Below are positions 12,201 to 26,652 of a DNA stretch of 64,000 nt, one piece after another. The translations under genes and the position numbers were made by a program. Source of the stretch: Dioscorea cayenensis subsp. rotundata (lineage: Eukaryota > Streptophyta > Magnoliopsida > Dioscoreales > Dioscoreaceae); assembly GCF_009730915.1 (NCBI RefSeq), contig NC_052489.1, positions 3,747,622 through 3,811,621 on the forward strand, in the 5' to 3' direction. Positions within the stretch are counted from its first letter, which is position 1, and each line of letters opens with the position of its first letter. The notes beneath the pieces were generated by a model. It was given only the letters and a program-made list of their open reading frames with translations, was not told the DNA's origin and ran no database searches.

Positions 12201-15200
12201 ATTGCCATAAAATCACATCATCGTATCACGTCTCATCAGAAGCATAAAATGCCCCAACCTTATATATATAAGAGAGTAAAGTAGAAGTGAGTAATTATGT
12301 CTATGGAGAAAAACCTGTGGATGTTCCGCATTGAAGGGTGGAATTCCAACAATTAGCTCAAAAAGAACAACACCAACAGACCACCAATCAGCAGTAGCAC
12401 CTGTAAAGATTAATTCAAAGTACATCTTAATTAAATGGCAGAATACCCACAAACAGGACATCTATAGCAGCTCCGGTTGTATATGTGCCAAGCTGTAACC
12501 AGGCCAACACAGTCTACTCTGTAGTCTAACCTCAGCAAATTCTGAAGACAAGTATAGTGTAGTTATATACTAACCATGCCCTGTTCCTAAAAGAATCTCT
12601 GGCGCCAGATAATCAGGGGTCCCAACAGCAGAGCGTTTCTTCCTCCGTTCTCGCTGATGCAGCTGCTCAGTTTCAGAGAACTGAGGTTCATCTTCTCCAA
12701 GAAGTGATGCTCCACTAACAGCCGGACCAGCTAGATCGTCAGTACTGTCGATGAGACCAACTTTTGAAAGTCCAAAATCTGTCAACTGTTCATTTGTGGA
12801 TCATAAAATAATGAGAAATATGGCCATATGCTTAGCCATTAAGGCTTTTCCTTAGGAACTCACATAAACGTAATAAGTACCTACAAGGCTAGAATCAAAT
12901 TGGTGTATGTCAATTAAATACAAAAATAAAAAAGCAAATTGAACACAGGGTTATGATGTAAACAGGCTAAATAATCCAAATTGAGACTTTTCAAAGGTGG
13001 CAGTAAATTTTCTAAGTCAGTTGGATTTATATCTATAAAACACAACTATTTCTAATCAATCAGCAGAGAAATTTAATGTTTACAGAAGATATGGATCTGA
13101 ACATTTTTTTTTCTTTTTAGCATTGATTAGAAAGAGCTATTTTTTTGTTCAAATCACCAGCTTTTGGCATTTCTTATCCATCAGTTGTTTGAAAAATCTC
13201 GTGAAATATGCTCACCCTTAAGGCAATTATCATGGTCAAGACAAGGCCTAAATAACTGACAACAAACAAAATAGTGTATTAAACATTGGTACATGTTCAC
13301 AAATATATATATATATATATATATCATGAAAGCATGATAATAAGTGGTATTACCATTTTTAGCTAATTTGGCTATTTACGAATTGCAAAACACATATTAT
13401 CCAATATTTAAGAGATGAAAAGAAAAAATATATGGACATCCCTCTAGAAAAGTTGAAGCACATTTATAAATTTCATTACAAATTAAATTAAGATTGGCAA
13501 GCCAATGACTATATTGCAGTTAATGTTAATACTGCATATTCATATTAAATATGTTGCTAGAAACAAATTACCCTACACAAACTAACTCTTGGTTTCTAGC
13601 AAACATATTTAATAAGAATATTCAGTATTAAAATTAACCGACCAGCTTTAAAATCTGAATATGCATGTTATTTTACCTTGATATGACCATCATGTGCAAT
13701 TAGCAGATTATCTGGCTTCAGATCTCGATGGACAACACGCAATGAATGTAAATACTCCAAAGCAAGGACCTGTAAGTCATAATTGGTTACATATAGAATA
13801 TATAAGCAGAAAAGGAATTATAAATAGATTGTGTCAAAACCAAAAAAGTACAATAACTGTCAATCAGAGCTTACAACTTCTGCTATATATATGCGAGCAA
13901 CCTCCTCGTCCAAGCAACCTAAATTTCTTAGCAGGGAATAAAGGTCACCTCCATTTAAATACTCCATCACAAGGTATAAGTTCTCTCGAGATGTAAAAGA
14001 ATAGAAAAATCGCACCTAAATGGCCCAGAGAAAACAAGGTCAGTCAGCTTCTAGAAGAAATAGAGAACCTTGAGTGCTAAATTTACTCACCACAAAAGGA
14101 TTCCGTACTGATATTAGGATGTCACGTTCAGCTAAAATACTCTCAACAGCATTTTTGCGGATCATATCTGCCTTCTTTAGAACCTAGGTATGTAACAGAT
14201 TCATTAGCATATGTATAAATCCCACATATATGAATTAGAATGCCTTCATCACATATAATACATAAAAAAATGAGTGCAACATAAGTAACTGTGGATGAAA
14301 TATAAACATATGTATGTATGTATGTATGTATGTATGTCTGTCTTGAAGAATCAAGTATCACATCTCATCCAGGTGAAGGCCTAGAAAAACAAATAGCAAG
14401 GGGAATGTCTCAAGTTTACTGGAAAAATGTTACTTCAAACGCAGTGATGTACCATAGCAAACACCAAGTGCTGCCTAATCCTATGATTATTAAAAGAATG
14501 AAAAGATGTTCAGCCACTCATAACAGCTTTGGAAACACTAAAGAACACACTGAAGACCTAATGCAAACCATAGGTAAGCTTTACATGCAAGAGACTGAAA
14601 ATGGAAGAGTGGTCAAATTTAAAGCTCTGAGAAATTTACCATGACATAATGCATTTCATGCCCAACTAATAGCAAGATTAGGAATGACCAGCATTGACAA
14701 CAAAAAGCACGAATCTAATCATCTCTATCATGGAAGGAAGTTCTCATCCCATGCATTAGATAAATCCAAACAATTAAAAAAAAAAAATCCAAAATAAGCA
14801 TTCATTTGAACCTTTAAGCTGACAAACATCAAGTGGGTACTACTACTATGCTAAAATAAAGGTCAGCAGCCTATTAAGGTGGATTTTGATAATGAGACAA
14901 CAAAAACCCTCCATATGATACATATGAAGGGCAACAGGAACACCATTTAGTAAGAAAAGTTTCAAGTATATAAACAAAGAAAATTCCCATAAAAGAGGAA
15001 CTCAGTAATGTAACAATGCAGGATGCCTAATCCAATATAAAGTGCAAATAATATATGTCAAATTTTTGCAATATTGTTTAAAAGACAAATCAATAAACCT
15101 GGCATTCAGCTAGTGCTTGAATGACAAACTGAATCACTCTCAATAAGTTGGGTCGAAGATCATTTACTTTCTTTAGGATTTACTTAAAAGCCACTATTCT

Positions 15201-18200
15201 AACAAATATCCATGAAAACTCGACAAGCTTCAAACACAAAGATTCACATTGAGACTTTTTATTTGATTTATTTGACTTTAAAAAAGTCACAAGCCAAACA
15301 CCATTGCAATTTAGCTTTCTTATGCTACAAAAGCCAAAATAATGTGTCCGTTCACTGGACTTGAACTAGAACAGCAATATTCAGTGAATATACTTCTCAA
15401 ACATATGGAAGAGCTATTCTCTATGAAAAAAAACTGATGCTTAGGGAGGCTAATGAGTTTAGCTGGATTAACGAGAAAAGAAATTTCAGGTTTTGACTCA
15501 GAAATTCCAGTTGAAGGCCAAACTCAGCTGCTCCGGTTTTATTTTCCTCAAGCCTGAATTTCCTTCCAGTTAAGTTTAGCCCTACATGGATCAGGAAATA
15601 CGTAACTTTATATTCTCACCCACTTTGAGTATGGACCAATACAACTTCAGTTTGGGTTTTGCAATGAGTATGGATTTATAAATTCAACAACCATGCACAT
15701 TACAGCCCCACTAATAGCACTTAAGCATCATCCATGAGTTCAAAAACAACAACTTTATTACTACAAAAAGGAATGAACCAGGGAACAAATTACTATAAAA
15801 AGGAGGGAAGCTAGAAAGCCCTCGTCATTTCTTTGGGGATCATGTTAAAAGGAAGAGCATTGCAATATCACGAAAGAATGATAAAAGCTATTCTATTAGG
15901 ACACTAGCATAAAGTACCTTTATTGCGAAGAGATCTCCAGTGGTTCTCTTCTTTGCCAAGAAAACACGTCCAAAAGCTCCACGACTGATTGGTTTAATTA
16001 TCTCAAAATCATCAATTGATGTCCTCTCCTTATTGATGGGGTGAACAGGACTTGTTCTCAAGCTACGAACAACATCGTCATCTTCATCCATTACAGTGCT
16101 TGTTGCATCAACTTTTTCAGCATCAACTGCATCACAAAGCTGCAAGTATTTTTCCCTACAAAGTTCCAACTGGTTAGCAGGTATAACTAGCAAAATCGCC
16201 ACTACATTAACCAATATCTAAATAATGAAATGAATAACTGGGACATAAATAAGAAAAAACCAGATGGCGATAACATATTAAAACAAATAATTTAGAAGAA
16301 ATGTGTTCCTAACAATTTTTACTGTTACTAAGATGCACAATGAGATGCCAATATATATATATATATATAAAGGAGGTTGTGAGTTGATGTTGTATTCACC
16401 TATGAAGTTTTTCTATGCGGGCTCCAAAGGTCTGCACTGTAAGTGCCTCATGCTTTCTGCGACTGATTACCTCTTGTAGATCTTCCACACATGATACCAA
16501 GTATGACAAAGAAAGCTCTTCATCCACGGCTGTCCTTGCAATGCATCGAGCAATGTCAGCAAGTTCAATAATCTGCACCAGTTCAAAGATTGATTGTGAG
16601 TTTACTTGCCATGGTAAAATATACAGCAATTAAAAAAATCATAAGCATTACAAGCAAGCTTCACAAATGATGCAATAGATACCATAGCTAATATAGCTAT
16701 TCCAAACAATAGACCTAAAATAAATAAATAAATGAAAAATAAAAATAAGCTTCATGTGTTTCAATCTCAACCAATTCTTTAGATGTATTAGTATTATAAT
16801 GAGCATTGGCCCTTGCAAGGAAAGTCGCTCTTGGTTACATTGAATGGTCACAGAATAAGAGGGGAAGTGAATCAAACTTCTAGCTGGCAATTGATATAAA
16901 ACAACTTAAAGGATGACTGAGAAGATGGTATCAAAAAGTAAGCATCATCACAATGAGAAAAAAATAAAATAAATTAACAGCGTTCCACATTTGAAATGTT
17001 AAAAAAGCAAAAATTTAATATAATTATGTCTTCTGATCTTATGTTGACGGATAGCTAAAACGAAAAGAGAAATGCTAAGTAAAAGTTCTAAAGGCTTGAA
17101 AATAATAAAATTAGTCAAGAGAATATGAAATTGGAATCATTGCACAAAAGTGTTAATGATGCAAATGTACACTTGGATCTTGGACTAGAAATTTTAGCAA
17201 GAAAATGAGTTGTTTAACAAAATATTAGACCCTCGAGTCAATAAAACCAGATAACAAGCTACCTGTGGGATATCTTCACTTTCAGAAAGTGCACTTCTCC
17301 CTGCCAAAAGCATATCTATATGGTTGGTTCTGGGTGTCATTAAAGGAGACCTAGGAGTCATGCTTCCTGCTGATGACGTGGCCATCCCTTGATCAGACTT
17401 TGGCCCAAATCGAGTCTTGCAAGTCATTGATGGAAGGCTCTTCAGGTCATCCAAGAAATTAGTGTGCTCAGCCTCTGGCAGACAATCAAGCATGTCTGCA
17501 GACCCTCTCCGAGACCAGTCACTAAGTTTTGGAGAAAGAACATCAGATTCTTCAGTGACACTAGAGTTAGAAATCTTTGTCGCAACATCTGGGCTTCCAC
17601 CAGCATTATACAGGTCTTTCTGCGAGTACGTCTCTATCATCTTCTCAAGGGTCTCTGCAATCCTGATAAGACGCTCATCGACGCTTAAACCTTTCTGATC
17701 ACACCTATCAGCAACAGCACATATTTTTAAATGGTCCTCCACAAAAGAAGTCAGAACATATTCTTCGCAAATGCGGCACATTATTGAATCGTCTTCAGAA
17801 ATATTCTGCTGATCTGCCCAGTATCCCCAAGAAATTTTGTGTTGATGCTTTGAAGGAGCTGAAGTATGCACAGAAGAATCTTCCGAACTAGGTAATTCAG
17901 GAAGATTATTTGTTGTGAGTTCACCAGTAATTCCCCGATTAGTTGAATGCTGCAAGGGCTCAGATTTCCTGTCAGAAAGTACATCTTCCACTGGACTACT
18001 CTCTTTTTGGGGTTTCACTGCAGGTGAAGGAAGAGGTTTCCAAGAAGCTATGCGATCCCTGGTTGGAGAAGAATCCACATCCTTTGCATTTTCTACTTCA
18101 AGAGGTGAGAAAAAATTTAAAGGTTTTATCTCATGGCTTGTTTTCCATTTCAGACTATGTTGTTCCTGACTGTAAGATTTCCTTGAAGCAGCTGCATCAG

Positions 18201-21200
18201 TAGTGCCTTTTGAAGAGACAGCATCTTTATTGTCCCTTTCTGATCTTGATAAAATCTTTTTATCAGCAGAATATGCGATCTTTGGTTCTGGAAGATCAGA
18301 AATAAGTTCATCTTCGGCGAACCCACTTTCCTTGTGGAACTGGATCAATCTGGTACAACGTGTCAGGATAAAAAGCATGCGGGTATGCAGTTTCTTCAGC
18401 ACCCCCATAGGGGCTTCCTGACGACGATCATCCAAATCTTGAACAATGCCTTCACATTGGAGCCAGAACTCATTCGGAGTCATAACAACACAGCTCCGAG
18501 CAAGCAACAACAAATCTTCCAAAGTTTCCTTCCACTCAGGATGGCCTTCAGCATTCTTTTCCATTATGCCAATCAACTCCCCAGCAAAAACAGCCAATTC
18601 TGAGTTAACTGCTTCCTTTTCTTTCTCAAATCTTACTTGAATGACTTCCAGAACTTCCTGTATATAATAAAAAGTAAGAGACAAGAATGAATACACACAA
18701 ATCAACCCCACATCTTCAAGCAGGGTATATGTCACCATAAGAGCAACAAAGTAACACATAAACAAACTAAAGAACTTGATCAAAGACTGATAAGAAAATT
18801 CGTGCAAGTATCTAGGTTATTCTAACCTTTAGATTATATAAGCCTCTTGGTTTCCAAAATGGATATGGTTTCACTCCCTTAGAGTTCAACTCATGTGAAA
18901 AGCTTTTTATGTCTGTAGGATGCCTCTTCCTAGGAGCACTTGTAGCCTGCATAATGGCTTTAAAACGAGGAGATTCAGACTCCTTTGGTATTTCACAGCC
19001 ATCATATGATAACTGCATCAGCGATTGAATAGATAAATAATACAAATAACTCTAGGAGTTAATATAAAAATTTAAGATCATATATTCTTCCATCTTAAAG
19101 AGAGGAAGAGAAAATTTTTATTACCTCAGCTTCCAACTTGCCACCGGCAGAACTTCTTAACTCTCCGGAATGACTCCAAGAAGAAGCAATTTTTCCTAAA
19201 GTTTAAGGGCATAAAGGAATTAAATTTTTGATTTAGTTGACTGCACTAATTAAATAATTCTCAGATGCAAAAATGTCTTTGGGCCAAAATTGAAAATTAA
19301 AGCTTCTTTAATGAAAGGAAAACAAAAGACAAAACTGTCTGGCTTTAGATAATAAATCAAATTAACCACAAAACAAAAATGAAATTATACTTTCTTTACA
19401 CCATCAACCATGAAACTCAAGAATGCCTCTACAATAGAGAATGTATTAATAGCATGACAATTACAACTACCTAGTCAGTTGAATGAGGAAACAAAAAGAA
19501 GTTGCAAGTCAAAAATTAGCGAAACAAATATATAAGTGGAATTATAAAACAATGGTCAAAAAACATAATCATTACATGGTCTAGGGGCCAGCTTAACAAT
19601 TTATTATTGGAAAAGTCAAACGTATTTTATTTTTAACCAAGTTGCCAAACTTAATAATGAAGTAGCTAGGCGGACTTGAATTAACAAGAACATGCAAATA
19701 AAAACTAAAACCTCTATGGAAACACCTTTTATTTATCCTGGAAATCTTTGTCCTAACCCAGCTTGGGCAACACCAACCCACGCACTGAGAGATTTTGTTT
19801 AATTTCCTAGACCTTATTTTTTATTTAGGTTATATATCAACCATGACAAATTCCACAGTTCAACACTCTGATCAATTTAAGTCAACAGCCATGGTCATCA
19901 ACAAACTTTGGTATAGATATTGTCTGACTTATAATCCATAGTATCCATATAAAAGTATCAAAATTTCAAAACAATTGATACTCGTTGAAATTATAAAACT
20001 TTAAATCATCCACCAACAATAACATCTTGAAAATGATCCAAAGAATGCACTTAATTCAAACAAGTTAATCAAATCTACATAATTTGCTAATTGCAGTTGA
20101 TACTGTCCATTTCAAACCTCACATGATATAATACTAATTTTGACCAAAAAAAAACATAATAATAATGAGCAAAATGATATAGCTAGAATCAGATTCAGCA
20201 ATTAGTGCCATATTGAGTCATTAAGGTGTTCGCATTAACTATCTTATTCTAAACAGTCTGTTTCTACAAGCTAGTGTAGACATCTAGCCCTGGCAAAGAA
20301 AGGATCAAACGGCATGTAATAGCAACAAGGGTGCATTTATATAAGGAATAGCCTAGTAAAGAAACAGGAAATTGTGATTTTGCATGCATTCAAGGATTGT
20401 CACCCTATATATATTCATAAACATGCATAATTGATTTCAAACATCATAATATCTATGACCAAGAGTTCATATCCAGCCAGCAATCTCAGAAAAAATAGGT
20501 ATAAACAAGAAGCATAAAATGAAAATTTGCTACAATAATAAAAATTTTAAGAAATGAGATTCTTCATTTGTCGTATTCTAAACCTAAAGATACCGGCAAT
20601 GGCATGACAACAGTAAATTCTCCTCAATCAACAAGCAACCTGTCACACTAGAACCTAGTTATGATTTTTACATACATCCTAAGCAATCAAAGCCTATAGT
20701 CAGCAAATCTAATACTTTAACAATGAGAATATCCCTATTACCCACCATCATCTTCTCCAAAAAAGCTCTTGCCTAAACTGAACCATCTTTTGCTTTGGCT
20801 TCCATTATCTTTTTAGTTAGTTATTATTTTTATTATTATCTTTAGCTAACACTCATCAAATCAGCAGATCATAAGCCTAAAGTATAGCATAATCAAGCAA
20901 GGATTCAAGCAAATTGAGGTCATTTACAGCAAATACTCTTAGCTAATCACATCCCGCAGTAGCACATTATTAATGTATTCAGCCAACAATGAAGGATCAG
21001 AATTTAAAAAGCTCTCAAAGAAACTATACCCATCTGGGCAGCAGAAGACTCGCCATTCCTCAACTGCTGCCCTAACCGGACCTCAGTACCTCCCCACTCC
21101 TTCGCGTGCGACTCTGGAACCTTCTCCAACCCCCAACCATCCTTCTTCTTCCCACTACTCTTCCCCGCCGCTGAACCTAGCCCCAGCCCCTTGGACGCCG

Positions 21201-21705
21201 ACGAACCCGAGGTCGAGCACCCATCAGCCGAACTCCTGCCCAAGTTACTTGTCCCAAGAACCGCGATCCTATGCTCGGACCGATGCCCCTCCTGCGGCAG
21301 AGGGCCGGATCTCGTCTTGATCCGGTTCAATCCCAACGATGAAGCCATGATCGGGGACAGAGACCCCGCCTCTGCCCCATCCTTGATCACCGTCCCTTTC
21401 TTCAACTTCGCGGGGGCTGTCCGCGACCTAGCCGCCGCCGCCGCCACCACCGCAGCCGGCTCCTCACCCTTAAAACCCTTATCCTTCTTCTGATCCTGCT
21501 GCTGCTGTGGTTGCTTCTTGGCAGGATCTCTCACAAAGGTCTGCCGACATCCTCCACCTCCGCTTCCAGAGGAGGCAGCTTCGGCAGACACAGCGGTAGG
21601 TGAGGGCTTGGATTTCTTCTTCTCCGATCGGGTAGGGGTGCGTGGGCTACTTCCAGACGAATCGGACTTCTTGGAAGACGAGAAGAAGCGGGTCTTGAAG
21701 ACCAT
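9258..21705 (-). CDS. IREH1: IREH1-type AGC serine/threonine protein kinase
   Basis: Seventeen exons (21705-21030, 19195-19125, 19012-18827, 18657-17263, 16572-16400, 16155-15918, 14183-14091, 14015-13875, 13769-13677, 12785-12575, 12400-12315, 10877-10789, 10379-10328, 10248-10192, 10085-9912, 9588-9511, 9344-9258), all GT-AG, join in frame to 1,299 aa, close to the roughly 1,296 aa I recall for Arabidopsis IREH1. The first 300 residues are basic, Ser-rich and disordered. A conserved IRE-family region (about 250-470) follows, then a Cys/His zinc-finger-like motif (CRIC...H...C, about 604-630). The kinase domain runs from about 884: ISRGAFG loop, Lys913, HRDLKPDN (Asp1007), DFG at 1025-1027, a long activation-segment insert, APE at 1083-1085. 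The C terminus keeps an AGC hydrophobic motif, FSNFSF, at 1265-1270. All catalytic residues are present. IRE kinases act in root-hair tip growth and are related to MAST/Greatwall kinases; the exact role here is inferred. Confidence 0.95.
11791..11864. repeat. 34-bp direct duplication in an IREH1 intron
   Basis: A 34-bp sequence beginning TAATTATGAATGAATTTAAA is present at 11791-11824 and again, apparently identical, at 11831-11864, with only 6 bp between the copies. It lies in the long intron between the exons at 12315 and 10877. It looks like a recent local duplication with no sign of function. Confidence 0.85.
13519..13638. repeat. Small hairpin (MITE-like) in an IREH1 intron
   Basis: Arms of about 46 bp, 13519-13564 and 13592-13638, are inverted copies differing at only a few positions (for example TTGCTAGAAAC against GTTTCTAGCAAA). 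A loop of about 27 nt separates them. It lies in the intron between the exon carrying HRDLKPDN and the exon carrying DFG. Size and structure fit a very short MITE or a structured small-RNA precursor; no target duplication was settled. Confidence 0.7.
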
Positions 21706-22918
21706 CTCCGTCGTCCCACCGGAGCTTTATCGCCGGCCGGCGTCTCACTTCCCCTTCTCCTCCTCCGATTCCGCTACCGCGTTCTCAGACGAGCATTTCG
21801 GACAATGACTCAGGGAACACTCCATTCTACTTCTATTCTCTTCTCTCTTTTCTAGTCTTTAGGTCACCGGACTGATCAACCACACGATCACCTTCGAGAT
21901 TAGGATCAAGCACAGATCTTGATGCAATTGTCACGTGGTCCCCCTGCTCTGGCTTGCGTTGGCGGCCATGGAACCTGACCAGAAACTTTATCGGGTCTGG
22001 ATTATATCGCTGGATCCGTTTAATTTTATTTATTATTATTAATAATTTTATAGAATTATCTGATATGAAATTATGGGAAAATTGGAGAGAAAATGAGGCA
22101 CGTGTTTGAATTTGAGAGTTTGACACGTATGAGGAGTAGGTTTAGTAAGACTGATTTGAGAGGGGGCGGTGGTTAAAGAGTGGTTTTGTTTAACAGGATG
22201 GAAAAGTTCTTTGTGTGAATCTGACCACGTCATTGACATGGCTGCCCTTTTATTGACTCAATTTGTTTACCCCTTTTTTTTCCTTTTATTTTTATTTAGC
22301 TAATTTTTGAAAAACAATATTGATTTTAATATAACTTAAAAAGTGGGGTAATTGCTTTCGGTTTCAAACATTGAATTCTATTATTTTATTTTATTTTTCT
22401 TAATTCATGAATTCCTAATTGACCAAGCAAGCATAAATATACAAAACTACAAAGAGAGCAGTGATTTATTAATATCATAAAGCAAGATACTATATAATAA
22501 AGGTTAATTTGATTTCTCACAACTTAGAAAGGAATATATAGATGGAATAAATCAAGCTTGGAATTAGTTTTTATGCAAAAAAAACCAAATAAAAAACTAT
22601 TATTACAAAAGCATTAAAGAGTAAATTAATGAGTTATCAAATTTGTATAACAATGACAAATAAAGAGAGATCATGTATTTAGATCACTATTTTGGTAAAC
22701 AATTCCATCACAAACTTGGCTGAAGATTACTGTTACAAGAAGAGAACATCTCTCAGTGACATAAATACTACACAAGTTTCAGTTTTGGATTAAAAACTTG
22801 AATTACAAACTCATTTGATATATAAATTTGGAAAATATATCAAAAACTTGGAGAAGAGAGCAGTCTTCTTAAACCTAAAATGGTTTGTACCAGGCACAAG
22901 GAAAAGCTGAAAGTTTTC
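21706..22918. other. IREH1 leader/promoter and intergenic DNA
   Basis: About 21706-21830 is the GC-rich, CT-rich probable 5' untranslated region of IREH1 (minus strand). The DNA then becomes AT-rich. No TATA box was confidently placed. The interval ends in the RPA12 3' region. No other gene is supported. Confidence 0.45.
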
Positions 22919-23511
22919 CTATGTGTTTTGTGAGAACTTGTGAAAGCAACTCGGGCATTCGTAGAAAATGGTTTGCCCTTCATCGGCCGATCGTAACTGC
23001 AATGAAGCATAGCAAGGGATTGTCATAGTGTGGATACACAAGAATGAGAAAATATGTTGCAAAGAGATGAAGTGAAGACTAATTCCAAGAAAGGCAACCA
23101 AAAAACCTGCTTGGTGTAATATTCAAGCTGGGGGTGATTGCACTGAGGACATCGTTCGTTTACCTATAATGAACAGATATAATAAGGGCGACGAATGGAA
23201 TAATTTAGATGCGTGTGGAACAAAGCTTATTGGCAGAACAAGTTTTTACTTACAACTGCCCTATTGACTTTTTCACTCTCCCGGTCAGTTTCACGGGACA
23301 ATATTGGTTCCATATTAAGCTCCCTTATAATATCCTGTAATGGAAAGAAGATCAAGGATACAATGATTCTTTAAAAGTTGTAGTAAAAGAATTTTCCAAG
23401 TAATTTAAGATGAGCACATAGAGCAATTTCGAGTAGCACGAGCATGTCAAGACAAGTTCTATGTTAGATAAGCATTTCACGGAAGCAGCAAGAGGAGAAG
23501 CCTCTTTCAGG

Positions 23512-23546
<35 letters not shown>

Positions 23547-25583
23547 CAGTAGCATTAATTTAAAATTGAAAGATTAAAAATTAGAAAATAATACTAATTA
23601 CCAAAATGAAGTAAATCATCTGAGAAATTGATGTTCTTAAATAGGATGCCTAATGATTAGCACTTCATGAGCCCAGATGCTGATGACACCTGATAGCAAA
23701 GCAGCTAGGAAATTTCTTATGATAAATTTAGTTTCTTAGTGCATCCATTTGGATAAACGAAACCAAGTATGAAGAAATACTCCAGTACAAAGTCTGGAAA
23801 ATTACTCTAGAAAATCATAAAAACGAATCAGAAAGCTTCTCTACAACAACCTCTGGGAAGAAGTAACCTACAATGCTAGAGTCCATATCTGAAACCCTAG
23901 TAGGAAAGCCAATCAATGGTGCTACATGAGCAACTGTTGTGAACACGAGAACTACCTTCAAACAAAACACTCAATGTCATCATTGCCAACAGCTCAATTT
24001 GGCAAGTTATTCATGAAAGGATGTTCGGGTCATGGTTTTGAGAATTGTGACTGGCTTCTCAAGATCCAAGAGGTTGTAATCAATTTCAAAGATTTTGTTT
24101 AAGAAATCAATTATGGTAATCAGATTCTCATGGGATGGTGCCCATAGATATTAAGAACTAGTTCACTTCTTATATATGGAAATCCTATTTTCTGGGCATT
24201 TTACACTCCTTCAATACTTCCAATGAAGATTTTTATAATTAAGTGTGCCTAACTAACAAAAACCCAATCTATGAACACCTTAATTTTCTACATTTAGATC
24301 TCATCCACCTTGGATATGTTGCAAGCGCTAGCTTTCTATAGTACATATCACCAGTCCAAACTGCTTCAGCATAGCCTAGTATCACAATACTTAAGGATAA
24401 AATAGCACGAAGGTATTGTTATATAATTTAATCTTATTAAGACATGAAAAGGGTAACCGAGTTGTATTATACCAAAAAAAAAAAAAAAATCCAGGTTATC
24501 AAGCAAAGACTAAAATATATTCCTAGCTAGGTAGTTTACAAAATTTACCTATAACAATTATATCATAAATCAAGTCTGATAATAAATTTCATACCCTGAA
24601 CCAAGCAAGAGTTTAAGACTGATCTTCAGATTTCTATTAAGATGTTACCATGCTTAAATAAAAATAGGTAGAGCAGCAAACAGATACCAGTGGGAAAAAT
24701 TACCTCAGCGGTGATACTGTAGCGTATTTCTCTCCCAATTATCTCTGGACCAATGACTTTGTATGAGAAGGTTATCAAACAAGAAGATATAGAATAACAG
24801 TAAATCTACTGCTACCAAGCAATATGGACAACATAACATGAACGGTGAAGGATACAACCAACACAAGATTAATAAAATGAATACAAAAGACAAAGTATCA
24901 GGAGTCATTGGCTAGATAGTGAAATAAGGCATACCAAGAAATCATTGTTCATCTTCCACCTCGATACTAGATACAAACAATGCAGCAATAAAAAAGAAAT
25001 TTTGAATATACTGTTAGTGTGAGCAAACATATCCACACAATAACAACCACACCCTAATAATTTTCTTCTATTTTTATGCTATTTTACCTCCTCTATTTTG
25101 ATTCAAACCAAACATACCCATTTTTTTCATTGTCTATTCCTTTCTTTTCATGTAAAATCTCTACCTTGACCTCTAAACAAACCTTTCCCAACATGAGTTT
25201 TTCATTGCAACCAAAACTCTGAACACAACCTGATCCTAAATTTCTTTCCTCTGTTTTCCCTCAATCGAAACATATCCAAATGCAATTTTATATGATTAAA
25301 AAGCATACAATCAAGCACCAACCATGACCTCACTATCACAAAATTGAGGATCAACAACAACAAAAAACAAAGATGCATTCTGAGGTATATCATAACATAA
25401 GAAAAGGAAGTAATAACTCAAAATCCATCAAGAATAAAACACCTCAAAAAGAGCAGAGAAACAAGCTCCACCTCTAGCATTGCGCTTGAATCCACAAGTC
25501 TCGCAGCTGGCGACTCTGGGAGAGTTCAAGGACAACAAGTTCCCACACAAACTACAGAACAAGAAATCGCGGTTGCATGCCAT
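22919..25583 (-). CDS. RPA12: DNA-directed RNA polymerase I subunit RPA12
   Basis: Five exons (25583-25472, 24744-24704, 23334-23254, 23163-23107, 22996-22919) join in frame to 122 aa, the usual size for this subunit. The N-terminal zinc ribbon has Cys10, Cys13, Cys27 and Cys30 (CSLC...CETC). The C-terminal TFIIS-type zinc ribbon has Cys83, Cys86, Cys111 and Cys114 (CPQC...CPSC), with the acidic hairpin SADEGQT (Asp102-Glu103) that inserts into the polymerase active site for RNA cleavage in this family. RPA12 belongs to the nucleolar RNA polymerase I complex that makes pre-rRNA. Introns are large (up to 1.4 kb) relative to exons. The donor of exon 1 (AGAG|GTGGAG) was chosen because it restores the frame into REIIGREI, the conserved family continuation. 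Confidence 0.93.
23513..23542. repeat. (CT)n microsatellite in an RPA12 intron
   Basis: An uninterrupted run of CT dinucleotides of about 30 bp lies in the second intron of RPA12. Confidence 0.85.
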
Positions 25584-25807
25584 CCCTCTACTCCACCAAC
25601 ACCCAATTAAAAATTCACAGATCAAACGCCATGAACATCAAGAAAACAACATCTAGATGAAAAAAATAGACAAAATAATTGATTAAATTGAATAAAAAAT
25701 CAGATGATTACTCGCAGGGTTTGGCGGCTCGCAACCGCTGAAGAGAGTCTAGAGAGACTTCGAAGCGAGGTCACCAGAGGGGGAAACCAATACCTTGGCA
25801 TGCCTGC

Positions 25808-25848
<41 letters not shown>

Positions 25849-26652
25849 TTACGGTAACGGGTCGGATCCTTGATCCTACCAAGATCCGACCCTGTTTTTA
25901 AGTTGGGTAAATTGAAAATGAATATATCCCGGGCAAAATGACCACGATATTGTCTTTTCACAAAAGTTCAATGTGGGGTTATGTTCACAATGTTGAATAA
26001 ACAGTATTTATTTTCCAAAAAAAATAATTACCAACTAAATAATTTATATTCGAATTCACATATTAAATTACAAAACTCCACCCGGTAATTACAACAAATA
26101 TATATATATATATATATACAATTTTTAAGATATAATTCATATTTTTAGTTGTAAATAAAATATAATTTTGAATACAAATTATATTTTAAATGTTCTGAGA
26201 GAAGGGTATAATTGTAATTTGATATTTGGGCTAAAAATAATCAATAAACAGATATAACATGAACCACTTAGGAGGTCAAAATCTAAGCTTGCTATCTTAA
26301 CACCTCTAAAAGCAAGAAAAGCATCTCTTGAATAGCCTATATGCTCAAATGATTTACATAGAACTATCAAACATAACAAGGCTGTGTAACAAAAGATCAA
26401 TGTGTCATTGGATTCACATTAAAAACACTGAAGAAAGAACATAATTACAGGAAAAAAAAAAATTTCACCCTTCACGAGTCACCGTGTTCTTATTTAAACA
26501 ATACAAGAACAACAAGAGAAGTGAAACAATTTACCCAAATTGGCAAAGAATACAATTAAAGAATAAAAAACCAATGAGCAATGGTTGGTGTCACTGGTAC
26601 AAAACACAAGCATAAGACAATCAGACAAATGGTGGAAATCGGTAGATAAATT
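25584..26652. other. RPA12 promoter side and PUB 3' side
   Basis: The first ~180 bp should hold the RPA12 leader and promoter; an intron in the leader is possible because a GC-richer block (about 25725-25800) resembles a first exon. A (TA)n run lies at about 25813-25844 and another at about 26098-26117. The PUB 3' untranslated region occupies the end. No other gene is seen. Confidence 0.4.

Noticed and set aside
14300..14644. A 108-aa plus-strand open frame in an IREH1 intron
   Set aside because: It begins in a (TATG)n microsatellite and has no recognisable domain; treated as chance.
20973..21808. Plus-strand open frames of 96-115 aa over the IREH1 first exon
   Set aside because: They are antisense shadows of a GC-rich exon whose minus-strand frame splices perfectly into the kinase.
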